Positions 1 to 9,900 are shown, counted from the first letter of the stretch. The stretch: 64,000 nucleotides of DNA from Nocardioides islandensis (GCF_015352455.1 NZ_JADKPN010000008.1:62001-126000), one strand, 5' to 3'. Numbers and translations: made by a program. The notes: generated by a model not told the origin, from the sequence alone.

Positions 1-187
1 TGACCTCGCCGGCCTTCCCGGTCGCCGAGGCGACCTCGCAGGCGCCGAGCAGGTCGGCGCCGGTGCCGGCGCTGATCTGGTCGGCCCCGGGCCCGAGGAG
101 GACGTCACCGTCCTCGACGCTCGAGGGGAGCACGGGCAGCGCCACCACGTCCACGCCCGTGAGGACGTGCGGCAGCGCACCGCTCAA
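1..187 (-). CDS. pepA: Leucyl aminopeptidase (M17), N-terminal fragment
   Basis: This is the first 62 codons of a minus-strand gene that runs off the left edge. The translation (LSGALPHVLTGVDVVALPV..., then LLGPGAD..., then ATGKAGE) resembles the N-terminal domain of actinobacterial M17 leucyl aminopeptidases, which carry a VLLGPGA-like stretch and a TGKAGE segment before the catalytic domain. M17 enzymes are cytosolic two-metal exopeptidases that remove N-terminal residues from peptides. The metal-binding catalytic domain lies outside the window, so only the fold is suggested. The start is uncertain: TTG at 187 is the first plausible in-frame start and has no clear ribosome binding site. Identity rests on short similarity only. 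Confidence 0.55.
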   Translation of the reverse strand, partial: MSGALPHVLTGVDVVALPVLPSSVEDGDVLLGPGADQISAGTGADLLGACEVASATGKAGEV

Positions 188-261
188 GGCGAACTGGGGG
201 GGAGATACCTGAGGTGGGAGGGAAAGCGTCGTCGGTCGACCGTTTGCCTGGGCCACGGGGC

Positions 262-429
262 TCAGCCGACGACGTCCTTGAGGGCATCGCCGAGAGCGCC
301 GGCCTCCTCGGCGTTCAGCTCGACGACCAGGCGGCCGCCACCTTCGAGCGGGACACGCATGACGATGCCGCGTCCTTCCTTGGTGACTTCCAGCGGACCG
401 TCACCCGTCCGCGGCTTCATTGCCGCCAT
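262..429 (-). CDS. DUF3117 domain small protein
   Basis: A 55-residue protein beginning MAAMKPRTGDGPLEVTKEGR, which matches the highly conserved actinobacterial DUF3117 family over its whole length. Its function is not established; family members are small, soluble and near-universal in actinobacteria. The start ATG at 429 has a good ribosome binding site (GGAAGAGG) about seven bases upstream. It lies between the aminopeptidase, on the same strand about 75 bases away, and the divergent paaX gene. Family membership is clear. No role can be deduced from the sequence. Confidence 0.93.
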   Translation of the reverse strand: MAAMKPRTGDGPLEVTKEGRGIVMRVPLEGGGRLVVELNAEEAGALGDALKDVVG

Positions 430-546
430 CCGGCACCTCTTCCTGACGTTTGCTCCCAGGGGACGCTTCTGCGCCGCAGTCATTATCCCCCATGGGCGTG
501 CGCAGGTGTGATTCCTCCGCCCGGGGTGGTCAGGCAGACTCGGCGC

Positions 547-1335
547 ATGCACGCGCGCTCGGCGTTGTTCGACGTGTTCGGGGACCACCTCCGAGCACGC
601 GGCGACCAGGCACCCATCGCGTCGCTGGTCCGGCTGCTCGCCCCCGTCGGCATCGGCGCGCCGGCTGTGCGGACCGCCGTGTCGCGGATGGTCGCCCAGG
701 GCTGGCTGGCCCCGGTAACGCTGCCGGCGGGACCGGGGTACCGCGCGACGGACCAGGCCGTGCAGCGGTTCGCCGACACCGCGGACCGCATCTACCGCAG
801 GGGTACGCCGCCCTGGGACGGCCGCTGGCGGCTGGCGTTCGTCGACGCCCCGCGCGACCGGTCCGCTCGAACCCGCCTGCGTGACGAGCTCGGTTTCCTC
901 GGGCTGGCCGAGTACGCGCCGGGTGTCTGGGTCGGGCCTTGGCACCGCGAGGACCTGCGGCCGACGGTGGAGCGCGCCGGCGGCTCGCTGCGCACGGCGG
1001 TGGCGGAGACCTTCGAGGTCGACCCGGCGGGTACGTGGGACCTGCCGGCCCTCGCCGCGGCGTACTCCTCGTGGACCGCGGACGCCGACCGGCTCGTCGT
1101 GACCGAGCTCGACCGGCACGGCGACGACGACGAGGCGATGTTCGCGGCGCGGTTCCACCTCGTGCACGAGTGGCGCAAGTTCCTCTTCTCCGACCCGGGA
1201 CTGCCCGCCGAGCTGCTGCCCGAGCGTTGGCCGGGCCGGGTGGCCGAGGAGCTGTTCCACGACGAGGCGACCCGGCTCGAGCCCGGGGCCACGAGGTTCG
1301 TGCTGCGCTGCCTTGCGGCAGGATCGTCGGCATGA
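547..1335 (+). CDS. paaX: PaaX family transcriptional regulator
   Basis: A 262-residue protein with the N-terminal winged helix-turn-helix of the PaaX family (LVRLLAPVGIGAPAVRTAVS near residues 28-47) and the ferredoxin-like central and C-terminal domains (WDGRWRLAFVDAPRD; RFHLVHEWRKFLF). PaaX proteins repress phenylacetate-degradation genes and are released by phenylacetyl-CoA. The next gene is a PaaG-like enoyl-CoA hydratase/isomerase 70 bases downstream on the same strand, which supports that role. No other paa genes are present, so regulation of the main paa operon is not shown here. The start at ATG 547 has CAGACT six bases upstream and no Shine-Dalgarno, suggesting a leaderless mRNA. 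A longer frame exists upstream but has no support. Confidence 0.88.
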   Translation: MHARSALFDVFGDHLRARGDQAPIASLVRLLAPVGIGAPAVRTAVSRMVAQGWLAPVTLPAGPGYRATDQAVQRFADTADRIYRRGTPPWDGRWRLAFVDAPRDRSARTRLRDELGFLGLAEYAPGVWVGPWHREDLRPTVERAGGSLRTAVAETFEVDPAGTWDLPALAAAYSSWTADADRLVVTELDRHGDDDEAMFAARFHLVHEWRKFLFSDPGLPAELLPERWPGRVAEELFHDEATRLEPGATRFVLRCLAAGSSA

Positions 1336-1405
1336 ATACCCCACGACACCGCGCGGTGACTCGCTTCGCTCGTGATCGGCACGCTGCCGCGGGGACCCCA
1401 AAGGC

Positions 1406-2197
1406 ATGAGCGAGCCTGTGCTTCTCGACGTCGCCGACGGCGTCGCCACGATCACGTTCAACCGGCCCGACGCGATGAACAGCCTCGACGTCGCCACCAA
1501 GGAAGCCCTGCTGGACGCCGTCCGGTCGGTCGCCGACGACCCGGCCGCACGCTGCGTCGTGCTCACCGGCACCGGCCGCGCGTTCTGCGTCGGCCAGGAC
1601 CTCAAGCAGCACATCGAGATCCTCCAGTCGGAGTCCTCCGACCAGCTGTTCCGCACCGTCGACGAGCACTACAACCCGATCGTGTCCACCCTGGCCGGGA
1701 TGGCCAAGCCGGTCGTCGCCGCCGTGAACGGCGTCGCCGCCGGAGCCGGCGCGTCGCTCGCCTTCGCCTGCGACCTGCGCATCGTGGCCGACACCGCCGG
1801 CTTCAACCTGGCCTTCGCCGGCGTCGCGCTCTCCTGCGACACCGGCTCCTCGTTCACGCTGCAGCGGCTGGTCGGCCCGGCTCGCGCGATCGAGCTGATG
1901 TACCAGCCGCGCACCATCAAGGCCGACGAGGCGCTCGCCCTCGGCCTGGCCACCCGCGTCGTCCCCGCCTCGGACCTGGCCGCCGAGGTGGCCGCCCTTG
2001 CCGCGTCCCTGGCCGCCGGCCCCACCGTCGCCCTCGGCGCCATCCGCCGCTCGATCGCGTACGCCGCCGGCCACACCTTCGACGAGGCGCTCGCCTTCGA
2101 GTCGGAGATGATGACCCTCACCGGCTCCACCGCCGACCACGCCGCCGCCGTCCACGCCTTCGTGAACAAGGAGAAGCCGGTCTTCGAGGGCCGGTGA
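1406..2197 (+). CDS. Enoyl-CoA hydratase/isomerase, PaaG-like
   Basis: A 263-residue crotonase-fold protein. Seen directly: the CoA-binding loop RAFCVGQDL (59-66), the oxyanion-hole loop NGVAAGAGASLAF (108-120) and LSCDTGSSFTL around Asp145. The usual hydratase glutamates are replaced, and Asp145 aligns with the catalytic aspartate of PaaG, the ring-epoxide isomerase of phenylacetate catabolism. The likely reaction is isomerisation of a 1,2-epoxyphenylacetyl-CoA or a related enoyl-CoA. Its position directly after paaX fits. General enoyl-CoA isomerase activity in fatty-acid or aromatic degradation is the alternative. The gene ends just before the inverted repeat array at 2202. Confidence 0.85.
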   Translation: MSEPVLLDVADGVATITFNRPDAMNSLDVATKEALLDAVRSVADDPAARCVVLTGTGRAFCVGQDLKQHIEILQSESSDQLFRTVDEHYNPIVSTLAGMAKPVVAAVNGVAAGAGASLAFACDLRIVADTAGFNLAFAGVALSCDTGSSFTLQRLVGPARAIELMYQPRTIKADEALALGLATRVVPASDLAAEVAALAASLAAGPTVALGAIRRSIAYAAGHTFDEALAFESEMMTLTGSTADHAAAVHAFVNKEKPVFEGR

Positions 2198-2201
2198 TCC
2201 G

Positions 2202-2418
2202 TCGAGTTGCGCCTCCGGTACCCGCGAGTTGCGCGTCCGGTACCCGCGAGTTGCGCCTCCGGTACCCGCGAGTTGCAACTCGACCGTGCCGCAGGCGCAA
2301 CTCGACCGTGCCGCAGGCGCAACTCGACCGTGCCGCAGGCGCAACTCGACCGTGCCGCAGGCGCAACTCGACCGTGCCGCAGGCGCAACTCGGACGTACC
2401 GGAGGCGCAACTCGACTC
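2202..2418. repeat. Inverted array of 22 bp repeats between convergent genes
   Basis: About three copies of a 22 bp unit containing GCGAGTTGCGCCTCCGGTAC run in one direction. They are followed by about six copies of the degenerate reverse complement (GCGCAACTCGACCGTGCCGCAG and variants). The switch of orientation is at GAGTTGCAACTC near 2270-2282, itself a perfect 12 bp palindrome. The whole array can fold as one large hairpin. It fills the gap between the 3' ends of the paaG-like gene (plus) and the M14 peptidase gene (minus) and touches the latter's stop codon. It is not CRISPR-like because there are no spacers. It may act as a bidirectional terminator. Confidence 0.9.
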
Positions 2419-3211
2419 AGGGAAGGGGCTCGGCGAGGTTCGTACCCCGCCAGGCACCGAAGACGCGGAGGACCTGGCCGGGGGCGGTACGGGTCATCAG
2501 GGACGCGCCGGGGCGGGCGCCGTACTCGACGGTGAGGGCGAAGCCGGGGAAGCGGTGGTTGTACCAGCCCGTCATCGTGCCGTGGCAGACACCGCCGCAG
2601 TCGAGGGTGGTGGTCGGGAGGCCGAGCATCCGGGCGACCCGGCGCGCGAACGCCGGGCGCTCGACGGCGACGTCGACGCCGTGCAGGGGCTGGTGGAACG
2701 ACAGGATGTAGTCGGGCCGGACCTTCCCCAGGAACCGCATCATCGCGCGGGTCTCCGGCTCCGAGGCGGGCTTCGGGCCGGAGTAGTAGGAGCCGCCGAG
2801 GGGCGCCCAGTGGTACGGGTAGTTGCGGTTGAGGTCGACGCCGCGGGCGTTGCGGCGCGTCCCGCGGGCGAGGCCGTCCGGGTTGTACGCCGGCACCACC
2901 CACAGGTCGATGCCGTGCACGGTCTTGCCGTCGCGCAGGGTCCGCAGGATCGCGGTCGGCGCGGCCTCGTTGCCGTGCATGCCGGCGACCAGCACCACCT
3001 TCGGCTTGCGCGTCTCGCCGAGGTGCCAGGCCACGATCGGCCGGCCGGCGACCGAGCGGCCGATCTCGACCGAGGCGTACGCCGCCCTGGGTGCGCGCGA
3101 CTCGACGGCGGAGGCCGGCGGGCCCAGGAGGACGACCCCGGAGACCGCGAGGCCCAGCCCGAGCTTCAGCCCGAGCTTCAGCCCGAGGTTCAGCGCGAGA
3201 CGTAGAACCAC
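2417..3211 (-). CDS. Secreted M14 zinc carboxypeptidase (MpaA-like)
   Basis: A 264-residue exported peptidase. Residues 1-35 form a signal peptide with a curious LGLK repeat (LNLGLKLGLKLGLGL) ending PPASA. The catalytic residues of M14 enzymes are visible: zinc ligands H79 and E82 (AGMHGNE), H173 (SFHQPLHG), the NPDG loop, the substrate-binding DLNRN segment at 126-130, and the catalytic Glu229 (TVEYGAR). The family cleaves C-terminal residues from peptides; MpaA-like members act on murein peptides, so cell-wall peptide trimming is a reasonable inference. The GTG start at 3211 overlaps the upstream membrane-protein gene by 22 bases, suggesting co-transcription. The 3' end abuts the inverted repeat array. 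Confidence 0.88.
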   Translation of the reverse strand: MVLRLALNLGLKLGLKLGLGLAVSGVVLLGPPASAVESRAPRAAYASVEIGRSVAGRPIVAWHLGETRKPKVVLVAGMHGNEAAPTAILRTLRDGKTVHGIDLWVVPAYNPDGLARGTRRNARGVDLNRNYPYHWAPLGGSYYSGPKPASEPETRAMMRFLGKVRPDYILSFHQPLHGVDVAVERPAFARRVARMLGLPTTTLDCGGVCHGTMTGWYNHRFPGFALTVEYGARPGASLMTRTAPGQVLRVFGAWRGTNLAEPLP

Positions 3212-3588
3212 GTGAACACCAGCACGCCGACGAACATCCCGACGTGCCCGAGGATCGAGAGCCCCGGTCCCTCGGACCAGGTGTCGTCGCGCGCGCCGGT
3301 GGCGTGCTTGCCCCGGGACGGCAGCCAGCGCAGCAGGATCAGCAGGCCCGCCAGGGCGGTGAGCCACCAGAACGCCAGCGCCACCACGCCGACCAGGTCG
3401 CTCGCGCCGACGAGGTAGACCACCCACCCGACCAGCGCCAGGACGCCGCAGAAGGTGTGGACGTTGAGGATCCCGAGACCCACCTGGTGCCGCCCGGCGG
3501 CGGAGTCCTTCATCAGCCGGATCCGGGTCAGCGCCACGACGACGGCTGCCAAGAAGGTCAGCACGTACACGACGTACTCGGGTTTCAC
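3190..3588 (-). CDS. Four-helix membrane protein of unknown function
   Basis: A 132-residue protein with four clear hydrophobic segments at about 4-20, 38-62, 68-90 and 108-128. Histidines lie in or next to helices two and four (NVHTF, ILGHVG), a pattern that can bind heme in cytochrome b-like bundles, but no known family is certain. It starts at ATG 3588, just after the 3' end of the DivIVA-domain gene (3604), and its 3' end overlaps the M14 peptidase start. It therefore probably belongs to the same minus-strand transcript. I do not recognise a named family. Confidence 0.8.
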   Translation of the reverse strand: MKPEYVVYVLTFLAAVVVALTRIRLMKDSAAGRHQVGLGILNVHTFCGVLALVGWVVYLVGASDLVGVVALAFWWLTALAGLLILLRWLPSRGKHATGARDDTWSEGPGLSILGHVGMFVGVLVFTWFYVSR

Positions 3589-3603
3589 GGCCAGCAGTCT
3601 GCC

Positions 3604-3900
3604 TCAATCGGCGGTCGCGTCGTCCTCGACGCGCGCCGCTCCGGGGTCGGGGGTGTCCCGATCCTCCATCTCCCGGGCCAGCCGGTCCAGCAGCGCGTCG
3701 ACCTCCGACATGCGGTAGCCGCGGAACGCCAGCGAGAACCGGACCGTCCGCAGGTCGTCGCCGACGAGCGTGCGGTCGCGCGGGACGAGGACGTCGGGCC
3801 GGTCGTCGTACTCCCGGGACATCGGTGTGCCGCGTCCCGCGGCGACCATGGCGATGCCGCCCATCGCCAGCACGACGAGGATCGCGAAGAACCACATCAC
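3604..3900 (-). CDS. Membrane-anchored DivIVA-domain protein
   Basis: A 98-residue protein with one N-terminal transmembrane helix (about 2-21, WFFAILVVLAMGGIAMVAA) and a cytosolic DivIVA-type domain (RFSLAFRGYRMSEVDALLDR, 54-73). This short motif is the lipid-binding N-terminal element of DivIVA/Wag31 and of DivIVA-repeat proteins. The coiled coil of real DivIVA is missing, so it is an accessory membrane protein, not Wag31 itself. It sits 19 bases after the LOG-family gene in a compact minus-strand cluster. A role at curved membranes or in growth-zone organisation is inference only. Confidence 0.85.
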   Translation of the reverse strand: MMWFFAILVVLAMGGIAMVAAGRGTPMSREYDDRPDVLVPRDRTLVGDDLRTVRFSLAFRGYRMSEVDALLDRLAREMEDRDTPDPGAARVEDDATAD

Positions 3901-3919
3901 CGGGGCATCACTCCCCCAC

Positions 3920-4672
3920 TCATCGGCGTCCTCGTTCCTGGGCCAGCCGCTCGTCGCGGGCCGCGACCATCACGGCCACCGCCTCGTCGACGTCGTCGGT
4001 GAGCTGGAGCATGTCGATGTCGCTCTGCTTGACCGTGCCCCGATCGAGCGCGGTGTCGCGCAGCCAGCCGAGCAGCCCGGACCAGTACGTCGTGCCGAGG
4101 AGCACGACCGGGAACGACGTGACCTTCCCCGTCTGCGCGAGGGTGAGCGCCTCGAAGAGCTCGTCCAGCGTGCCGAAGCCACCGGGCAGCACGATGAAGC
4201 CCTGGCTGTACTTGACGAACATCGTCTTGCGGGCGAAGAAGTAGCGGAAGTTGACCCCGATGTCGGACCACTGGTTGAGCCCCGACTCGAAGGGCAGCTC
4301 GATGCCCAGCCCCACGCTGACGCCGCCGGCCTCGCTGGCGCCCTTGTTGGCGGCCTCCATCGAGCCCGGGCCGCCGCCGGTGATCACCGCGAACCCGGCC
4401 TCGACCAGAGCCCGGCCGACCGCCTCGGCCTGGTCGTACGGCTCGTGGCCGGGGTGGGTGCGCGCAGACCCGAACACGGCGATCGCCGGCCCGAGCTCGG
4501 CCAGCGCCCCGAACCCCTCGATGAACTCCGCCTGGATCCGCATCACCCGCCACGGATCCGTGTGGATCCAGTCGGAGGGGCCTCTGGAATCCAGAAGGCG
4601 CTGGTCCGTGGTGCCCTCGTCGATCTGATCTCGACGCTGGACGACGGGGCCCTTGGTCTTGCTCTTCACCAC
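3920..4672 (-). CDS. LOG family protein (TIGR00730, Rossmann fold)
   Basis: A 250-residue protein of the lysine-decarboxylase-like/LOG family. It has the glycine-rich loops GGGPGSMEAANKGA and LPGGFGTLDELFE (PGGxGTxxE), which form the nucleotide-ribose phosphate site. Characterised members hydrolyse cytokinin nucleotide monophosphates or other nucleoside monophosphates to base plus ribose phosphate; many bacterial members are misnamed lysine decarboxylases. The start is placed at GTG 4672 because GGGAGG lies eight bases upstream. A longer frame would run back into dapE, whose stop is at 4677-4679. The close spacing implies co-transcription with dapE. Confidence 0.9.
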   Translation of the reverse strand: MVKSKTKGPVVQRRDQIDEGTTDQRLLDSRGPSDWIHTDPWRVMRIQAEFIEGFGALAELGPAIAVFGSARTHPGHEPYDQAEAVGRALVEAGFAVITGGGPGSMEAANKGASEAGGVSVGLGIELPFESGLNQWSDIGVNFRYFFARKTMFVKYSQGFIVLPGGFGTLDELFEALTLAQTGKVTSFPVVLLGTTYWSGLLGWLRDTALDRGTVKQSDIDMLQLTDDVDEAVAVMVAARDERLAQERGRR

Positions 4673-4676
4673 CAGC

Positions 4677-5840
4677 TCAGCCTCCCAGCCCAACGGAGGG
4701 CCCAACGGAGGGCCCAGCGGTCAGCCAGGTCCGCAGGACCGACTCGCAGCGGTGCACCTGCTCGACCGGCACGTACTCCTCCTGCTTGTGCGCCAGCATC
4801 GGGTCACCGGGGCCGAAGTTCACCGCGGGCACGCCGAGGGCGGAGAACCGCGCCACGTCGGTCCACCCGAACTTCGGGTTGACCTCACCGCCGACGGCCT
4901 CGACGAACTCCTTCGCCGCCGGCCGGTCCAGCCCGGGCAGCGCGCCCGGGGCCGAGTCGGTGACCACGGTCTCGAAGCCCGAGAAGAACTCCCGGACGTA
5001 CGCCGCGGCCTCGGCCTCGCTGCGGTCCGGGGCGAACCGGTAGTTGACCGAGACGGTGCAGACGTCGGGCAGCACGTTGCCGGCCACCCCGCCGGTGATG
5101 CCCACGGCGTTGAGGCCCTCGTGGTACTCCAGCCCGTCGATCACCGGCATCCGCGCCTGGTAGGCGTTCAGCCGGTCCAGGATCTCGCCGGCCCGGTGGA
5201 TCGCGTTCACGCCCATCCAGGAGCGAGCCGAGTGGGCGCGCTCGCCCCGGGCCGTCACGTCGACGCGCAGGGTGCCCTGGCAGCCGCCCTCGATGACCGC
5301 GTCGGAGGGTTCCATCAGGATCGCGAAGTCGGCGGCCAGCAGGTCCGGGTCGCTCTGGGAGAGCAGGTGCAGCCCGTTGTACTCGGTCTCGATCTCCTCG
5401 GACTCGTAGAAGAGATAGGTGAGGTCCCGGTTGGGCGCGGGCACGGTGGCGGCGAGCTTGAGCATGACCGCGACGCCGCCCTTCATGTCGCACGTGCCGA
5501 GCCCACGCAGGACCTCCCGGCCATCCTGCTGGCCGTGCACGGCCGGCAGGTTGTCGTTCAGCGGCACGGTGTCGAGGTGACCGGCGATGACGACCCGCTC
5601 ACCGCGACCCGAAGAGTTGTCGAGCGCCGTGCGCGCGACGACGGTGTTGCCGTGCCGCGAGACCTCCAGGTGTGCGAGCGGGCGCAGCACGGCCTCCACC
5701 GCGTCGGCGATGCGCTGCTCGTTGCGGCTCACCGACTCGATGTTCACCAGCTGCTCGAGCAGCGCGACCGTGTCGCCGGAGACATCGAGCGACAGGTCTA
5801 GAGCCTGGTCCGGGGGCATGGCCGTCATCTTGTCAGGCAC
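4677..5840 (-). CDS. dapE: Succinyl-diaminopimelate desuccinylase
   Basis: A 387-residue M20-family metallohydrolase that cleaves N-succinyl-LL-diaminopimelate to LL-diaminopimelate and succinate, a late step of lysine and peptidoglycan precursor synthesis. Visible motifs: AGHLDTVP with the first metal His and catalytic Asp, GLGTCDMKGG with the bridging Asp, ESEEIETEYNG with the catalytic Glu, MEPSD, and the C-terminal metal His in MLAHKQEEY. dapD and dapC are also in this window but not adjacent. GTG 5840 is chosen because AGGAG lies seven bases upstream. The C-terminus ends in SVGPSVGLGG, encoded by a 12 bp tandem repeat at about 4682-4715. The gene is divergent from the M48 protease gene. 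Confidence 0.95.
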   Translation of the reverse strand: MPDKMTAMPPDQALDLSLDVSGDTVALLEQLVNIESVSRNEQRIADAVEAVLRPLAHLEVSRHGNTVVARTALDNSSGRGERVVIAGHLDTVPLNDNLPAVHGQQDGREVLRGLGTCDMKGGVAVMLKLAATVPAPNRDLTYLFYESEEIETEYNGLHLLSQSDPDLLAADFAILMEPSDAVIEGGCQGTLRVDVTARGERAHSARSWMGVNAIHRAGEILDRLNAYQARMPVIDGLEYHEGLNAVGITGGVAGNVLPDVCTVSVNYRFAPDRSEAEAAAYVREFFSGFETVVTDSAPGALPGLDRPAAKEFVEAVGGEVNPKFGWTDVARFSALGVPAVNFGPGDPMLAHKQEEYVPVEQVHRCESVLRTWLTAGPSVGPSVGLGG

Positions 5841-5886
5841 GTAGGCTCCTGCCTGGTCTCGGGCGCGTCTCGGGAGGGGGAAGATC

Positions 5887-6975
5887 GTGCTGACGCTGCT
5901 GGTGGGGCTCGTCCTGGTCCGCGTGTTCGTCGCGGGCGAGGTACGGCGCGCCCGGCACTCGGGTCTGCCGCTCCCCGACCAGCTGGCCCGCATCCGCGCG
6001 ACCAGCAGCATCCCCGCCTCCCTCGGACTCGGCCTCGGCGTCATCTGCGCGGGCGAGGTGCTGCTCGAGGTGCCGGCGCTGCGCGAGGCCTGGGCGTTGA
6101 GCGCCGCCCTCGCGGCCTTCCTGTTCCGCCTCTGCGCGACGGCGGTCTGGCTGGACGCGATGGTGGTCGCGATCCACCGGTTGAGCGGAGCCGAGACGCC
6201 GTACGGCCCGGCCATGGCGCGGGCGCTGCGCGTCGTCGTCGTGCAGCTGCTCCCGCGGTACCTCGTGCCGGGCGTGCTCGTCCAGGTGCTCGACCAGGGC
6301 GTGTCAGGCTTCCAGCTCACGCTGCTGTACCTCGGCTTCGTGCTGGTCCTCGTCGTCGGCGCCCCGCTGCTGCACCGGCTCGGCGAGGCAACCCGGGAGC
6401 CGACGCCCGAGGAGGCGGCGGTCATCCGGCGGCTCTCGGCGAACTACGGGCTGCACATGGACCGGATCCGGGTCGAGCGGGACGGTCGCAACGCCCGCGT
6501 CGCGGGTGCCGGGCCGAGTGCCCGCATCTTCGTCGGCGAGCTGGTGCTCGCCGGTCCGGAGGACCAGCTCGCCGCGGTGCTCGCGCACGAGGCGGCCCAC
6601 CGCGACCGCCACCACATCGCGTGGCGGATCGGCTGGACGGTGCTGTCGACGGTGCTGATGGTGCTGTGCGCCCTGACGCTGCTCCCCGCCGCGGTCGACC
6701 ACGGGGACGGCGCGCTGCTGCTCAGCCTGGCGGTCGTCGTCCTGCTGCCGCTCCTCCGCCACCTCGTCCTCGGCCTGCTGCAGGTGAGCCAGGAGCTCGA
6801 CGCCGACGCGTACGCCGCGTCGCGCGTCGGCGCCGAACCGCTCGCGCGCTACCTGGTCCAGTTCGACGACGGCATCCCGCTGGGCGGACGCGGCGGGCTG
6901 AGGTACCGCCTGCGCACCGCCCACCCGACGCTCGCCGAGAGGCTGGACAACCTCAAGCTCGCTGCAGCTCGATGA
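5887..6975 (+). CDS. M48 family integral membrane metalloprotease
   Basis: A 362-residue polytopic membrane protein. About four hydrophobic segments precede the protease domain and two follow the zinc site. The zinc-binding HEAAH is at 234-238 ([11 protein letters not shown]) and the third ligand is E303 in [10 protein letters not shown], the M48 signature. The family includes HtpX and BlaR1-like peptidases of membrane-protein quality control or signalling; the substrate here is unknown. It starts at GTG 5887 behind GGGAGGGGG and diverges from dapE with only 46 bases between starts. Its last 23 bases overlap the 3' end of ileS on the other strand, a tail-to-tail arrangement. Confidence 0.9.
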   Translation: MLTLLVGLVLVRVFVAGEVRRARHSGLPLPDQLARIRATSSIPASLGLGLGVICAGEVLLEVPALREAWALSAALAAFLFRLCATAVWLDAMVVAIHRLSGAETPYGPAMARALRVVVVQLLPRYLVPGVLVQVLDQGVSGFQLTLLYLGFVLVLVVGAPLLHRLGEATREPTPEEAAVIRRLSANYGLHMDRIRVERDGRNARVAGAGPSARIFVGELVLAGPEDQLAAVLAHEAAHRDRHHIAWRIGWTVLSTVLMVLCALTLLPAAVDHGDGALLLSLAVVVLLPLLRHLVLGLLQVSQELDADAYAASRVGAEPLARYLVQFDDGIPLGGRGGLRYRLRTAHPTLAERLDNLKLAAAR

Positions 6976-9900
6976 CCGGGTGCTCGACGTCGGAGACCTC
7001 GACGTCGAGCGAGGTGGCCAGCGTCTCGGCGGAGATCAGGTCGCGGTGAGCCCGGGCGGCGTCGGCCACCTCGGCGCGGGCCGCCACCGTCAGCACGATC
7101 CGGTCGGACACGGCCAGGCCGGCGTCGCGCCGCGCCTGCTGGACGGCCCGCACCAGGTCGCGGGCCACACCCTCGGCCTCGAGCTCGGGCGTGAGCGCGG
7201 TGTCCAGCACCACGAACCCGCCCCGCGGCAGCATCCCCGTCGCGGCGCCCTCGTCGCCGCCGGCCACGGTGTCGAGGGTGTACTCGCCGTCCTCCAGCAC
7301 CAGCCCCCCGGCGGTGACCTTGCCGTCCGCGCCGACCGACCAGTCGCCCGACTTCGAGCCCTTGATCGCGGTCTGCACGTCCTTGCCCAGCCGAGGACCC
7401 GCGGCCCGCGCGTTGACCGTGAGCCGCTGGGAGACGCCGTACGACGCGGCGTCGGGGTGGGTGGCCTCGAGCAGCCGCACGGACTTCACGTTCAGCTCGT
7501 CGGCCACGATCGGCTCGAAGCCGGCCAGCTCCTCAGCGCCCGCGACGACGATCGTCATCTCGGCGAGCGGCAGGCGGTTGCGCAGCCCGGCGCCCTTGCG
7601 CAGCGCCGATCCCGCCGAGCAGACCTCACGCACCTGGTCCATCGCGGTGACGAGGCCGTCGTCGGCGGGCAGCTCGTCGGCGTCGGGCCAGTCGGTCAGG
7701 TGCACCGACCGCTCGCCGGTCAGCCCGCGCCAGATCTCCTCGGTCGTCAGCGGCAGCAGCGGCGCGGTCGCGCGGGCGACCACCTCGAGCACAGTGAAGA
7801 GCGTGTCGAAGGCGTCGCGGTTGGAGTCGGTGAGCTCGCCCGACGCCCAGAAGCGCTCGCGTGAGCGACGGATGTACCAGTTCGACAGCACGTCGAGGAA
7901 GGACCGCGTCGAGTCGCACGCGTTGGCGATCTCGTAGTCGTCCAGCTGACGCGTCATGTCCGCGACGTACTGGTGCGCCTTGGCCAGCAGGTACCGGTCC
8001 AGCGGGTCGGCGGAGTCGGTCCGCCGCTGGGCGGTGTAGCCGGCCGCGTTGGCGTACAGCGCGAAGAAGTACCAGCAGTTCCACAACGGGATCAGCACCT
8101 GCCGCACGCCCTCGCGGATGTTCCGCTCGGTGACGATGAGGTTGCCGCCGCGCAGGATCGGGCTGGACATCAGGAACCAGCGCATCGCGTCGGCCCCGTC
8201 GCGGTCGAACACCTCGCGCACGTCGGGGTAGTTGCGCAGCGACTTGCTCATCTTCTGGCCGTCGGAGCCGAGCACGATGCCGTGGCTGACGCAGGTCTCG
8301 AACGCCGGCCGCTCGAAGATCGCCGACGCCAGGACGTGCATCGTGTAGAACCAGCCCCGCGTCTGGCCGATGTACTCGACGATGAAGTCGCCCGGGAAGT
8401 GGTGCTCGAACCACTCGGTGTTGTCGAACGGGTAGTGCACCTGGGCGAAGCTCATCGAACCTGACTCGAACCAGCAGTCCATGACGTCGGTGACACGCCT
8501 CATCGTCGAGCGACCGGTCGGGTCGTCCGGGTTCGGACGCGTCAGGTCGTCGATGAACGGCCGGTGCAGGTTGTCCGGTCGCACCCCGAAGTCGCGCTCG
8601 AGCTCGTCGAGCGAGCCGTAGACGTCGACCCGTGGGTACGCCGGGTCGTCGCTGCGCCAGACGGGGATCGGGCTGCCCCAGAAGCGGTTGCGCGAGATCG
8701 ACCAGTCGCGGGTGTTCTCCAGCCACTTGCCGAACTGGCCGTCCTTGACGTGCTCCGGCACCCAGCGGATCTGCTGGTTGAGGTCGAGCATCCGGTCGCG
8801 GATCTTCGTGGTCGAGACGAACCACGACGACACCGCCATGTAGATCAGCGGCTCGCGGCAGCGCCAGCAGTGCGGGTAGGAGTGCTCGTAGGACTCGCGG
8901 CGGAGCAGGACGGTGCCCGGCGTCACCGATCCCGTGTCGCTCGCCGGGTCTCGTGACGGTTGCTGCGCAACCTCCTCGACCAGCGGCCGACGCGTCATGG
9001 CGCGCAGGTGGTCGATGATCGCAAGGTTCGCCTCGAAGACGTGCAGGCCGGCGTAGTCGACGACCGGCGCCGTGAACTTCCCGCCCTTGTCGACCGGCAC
9101 GACGGGCTCGATGCCCTCCCGGTCGGTGACGACCTTGTCCTCCTCACCGAACGCGCCGGCGGTGTGCACCAGGCCGGTGCCGTCCTCGGTGGTGACGATG
9201 TCGGCCTCGACGACGCGGAACGCCCGCTCGTGCCCGAGGTAGTAGGACATCGGCGGCGTGTAGGTGCTCTCCAGCAGCTCGGCACCGGAGAGTCTCTGGA
9301 GGACCTCGGGCGACTCCCCCAGCTCCTTGGCGTACGCCGGGAGGCGGGCCGCCGCGAGCAGGTACCGCTCCGGCGTACCGGTGAAGTCCGACTCCACCAC
9401 GACGTACTCGATGTCCAGGCCGACCATGACCGCGAGGTTGGCCGCCAGCGTCCACGGGGTCGTCGTCCAGATCAGCGCCAGCGCGCCCTCGGCCGGGCCG
9501 CTGGTCAGTCGCAGGCCGACGGTGACGGCCGGGTCGACGCGCGGCTGGTAGACGTCCTCGTCCATCCGCAGCTCGTGGTTGGAGAGGGGCGTCTCGTCGT
9601 TCCAGCAGTAGGGCAGGACGCGGAAGCCCTCGTAGGCCAGTCCCTTGTCGTACAGCTCCTTGAAGGCCCACATGACGCTCTCCATGTAGGTGAGGTCGAG
9701 GGTCTTGTAGTCGTTGTCGAAGTCCACCCAGCGCGCCTGGCGGGTGACGTAGTCGCGCCACTCACCGGTGTACTCGAACACCGACTTGCGGCACTCGTCG
9801 TTGAAGCGCTCGATGCCGAGGTCGAGGATCTCCTCGGTCGTCTTCATGCCGAGCTGGCGCATCGCCTCGAGCTCGGCCGGCAGCCCGTGGGTGTCCCAGC

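Noticed and set aside
2202..2418. CRISPR array from the 22 bp units
   Set aside because: Units are contiguous without spacers and reverse orientation midway.
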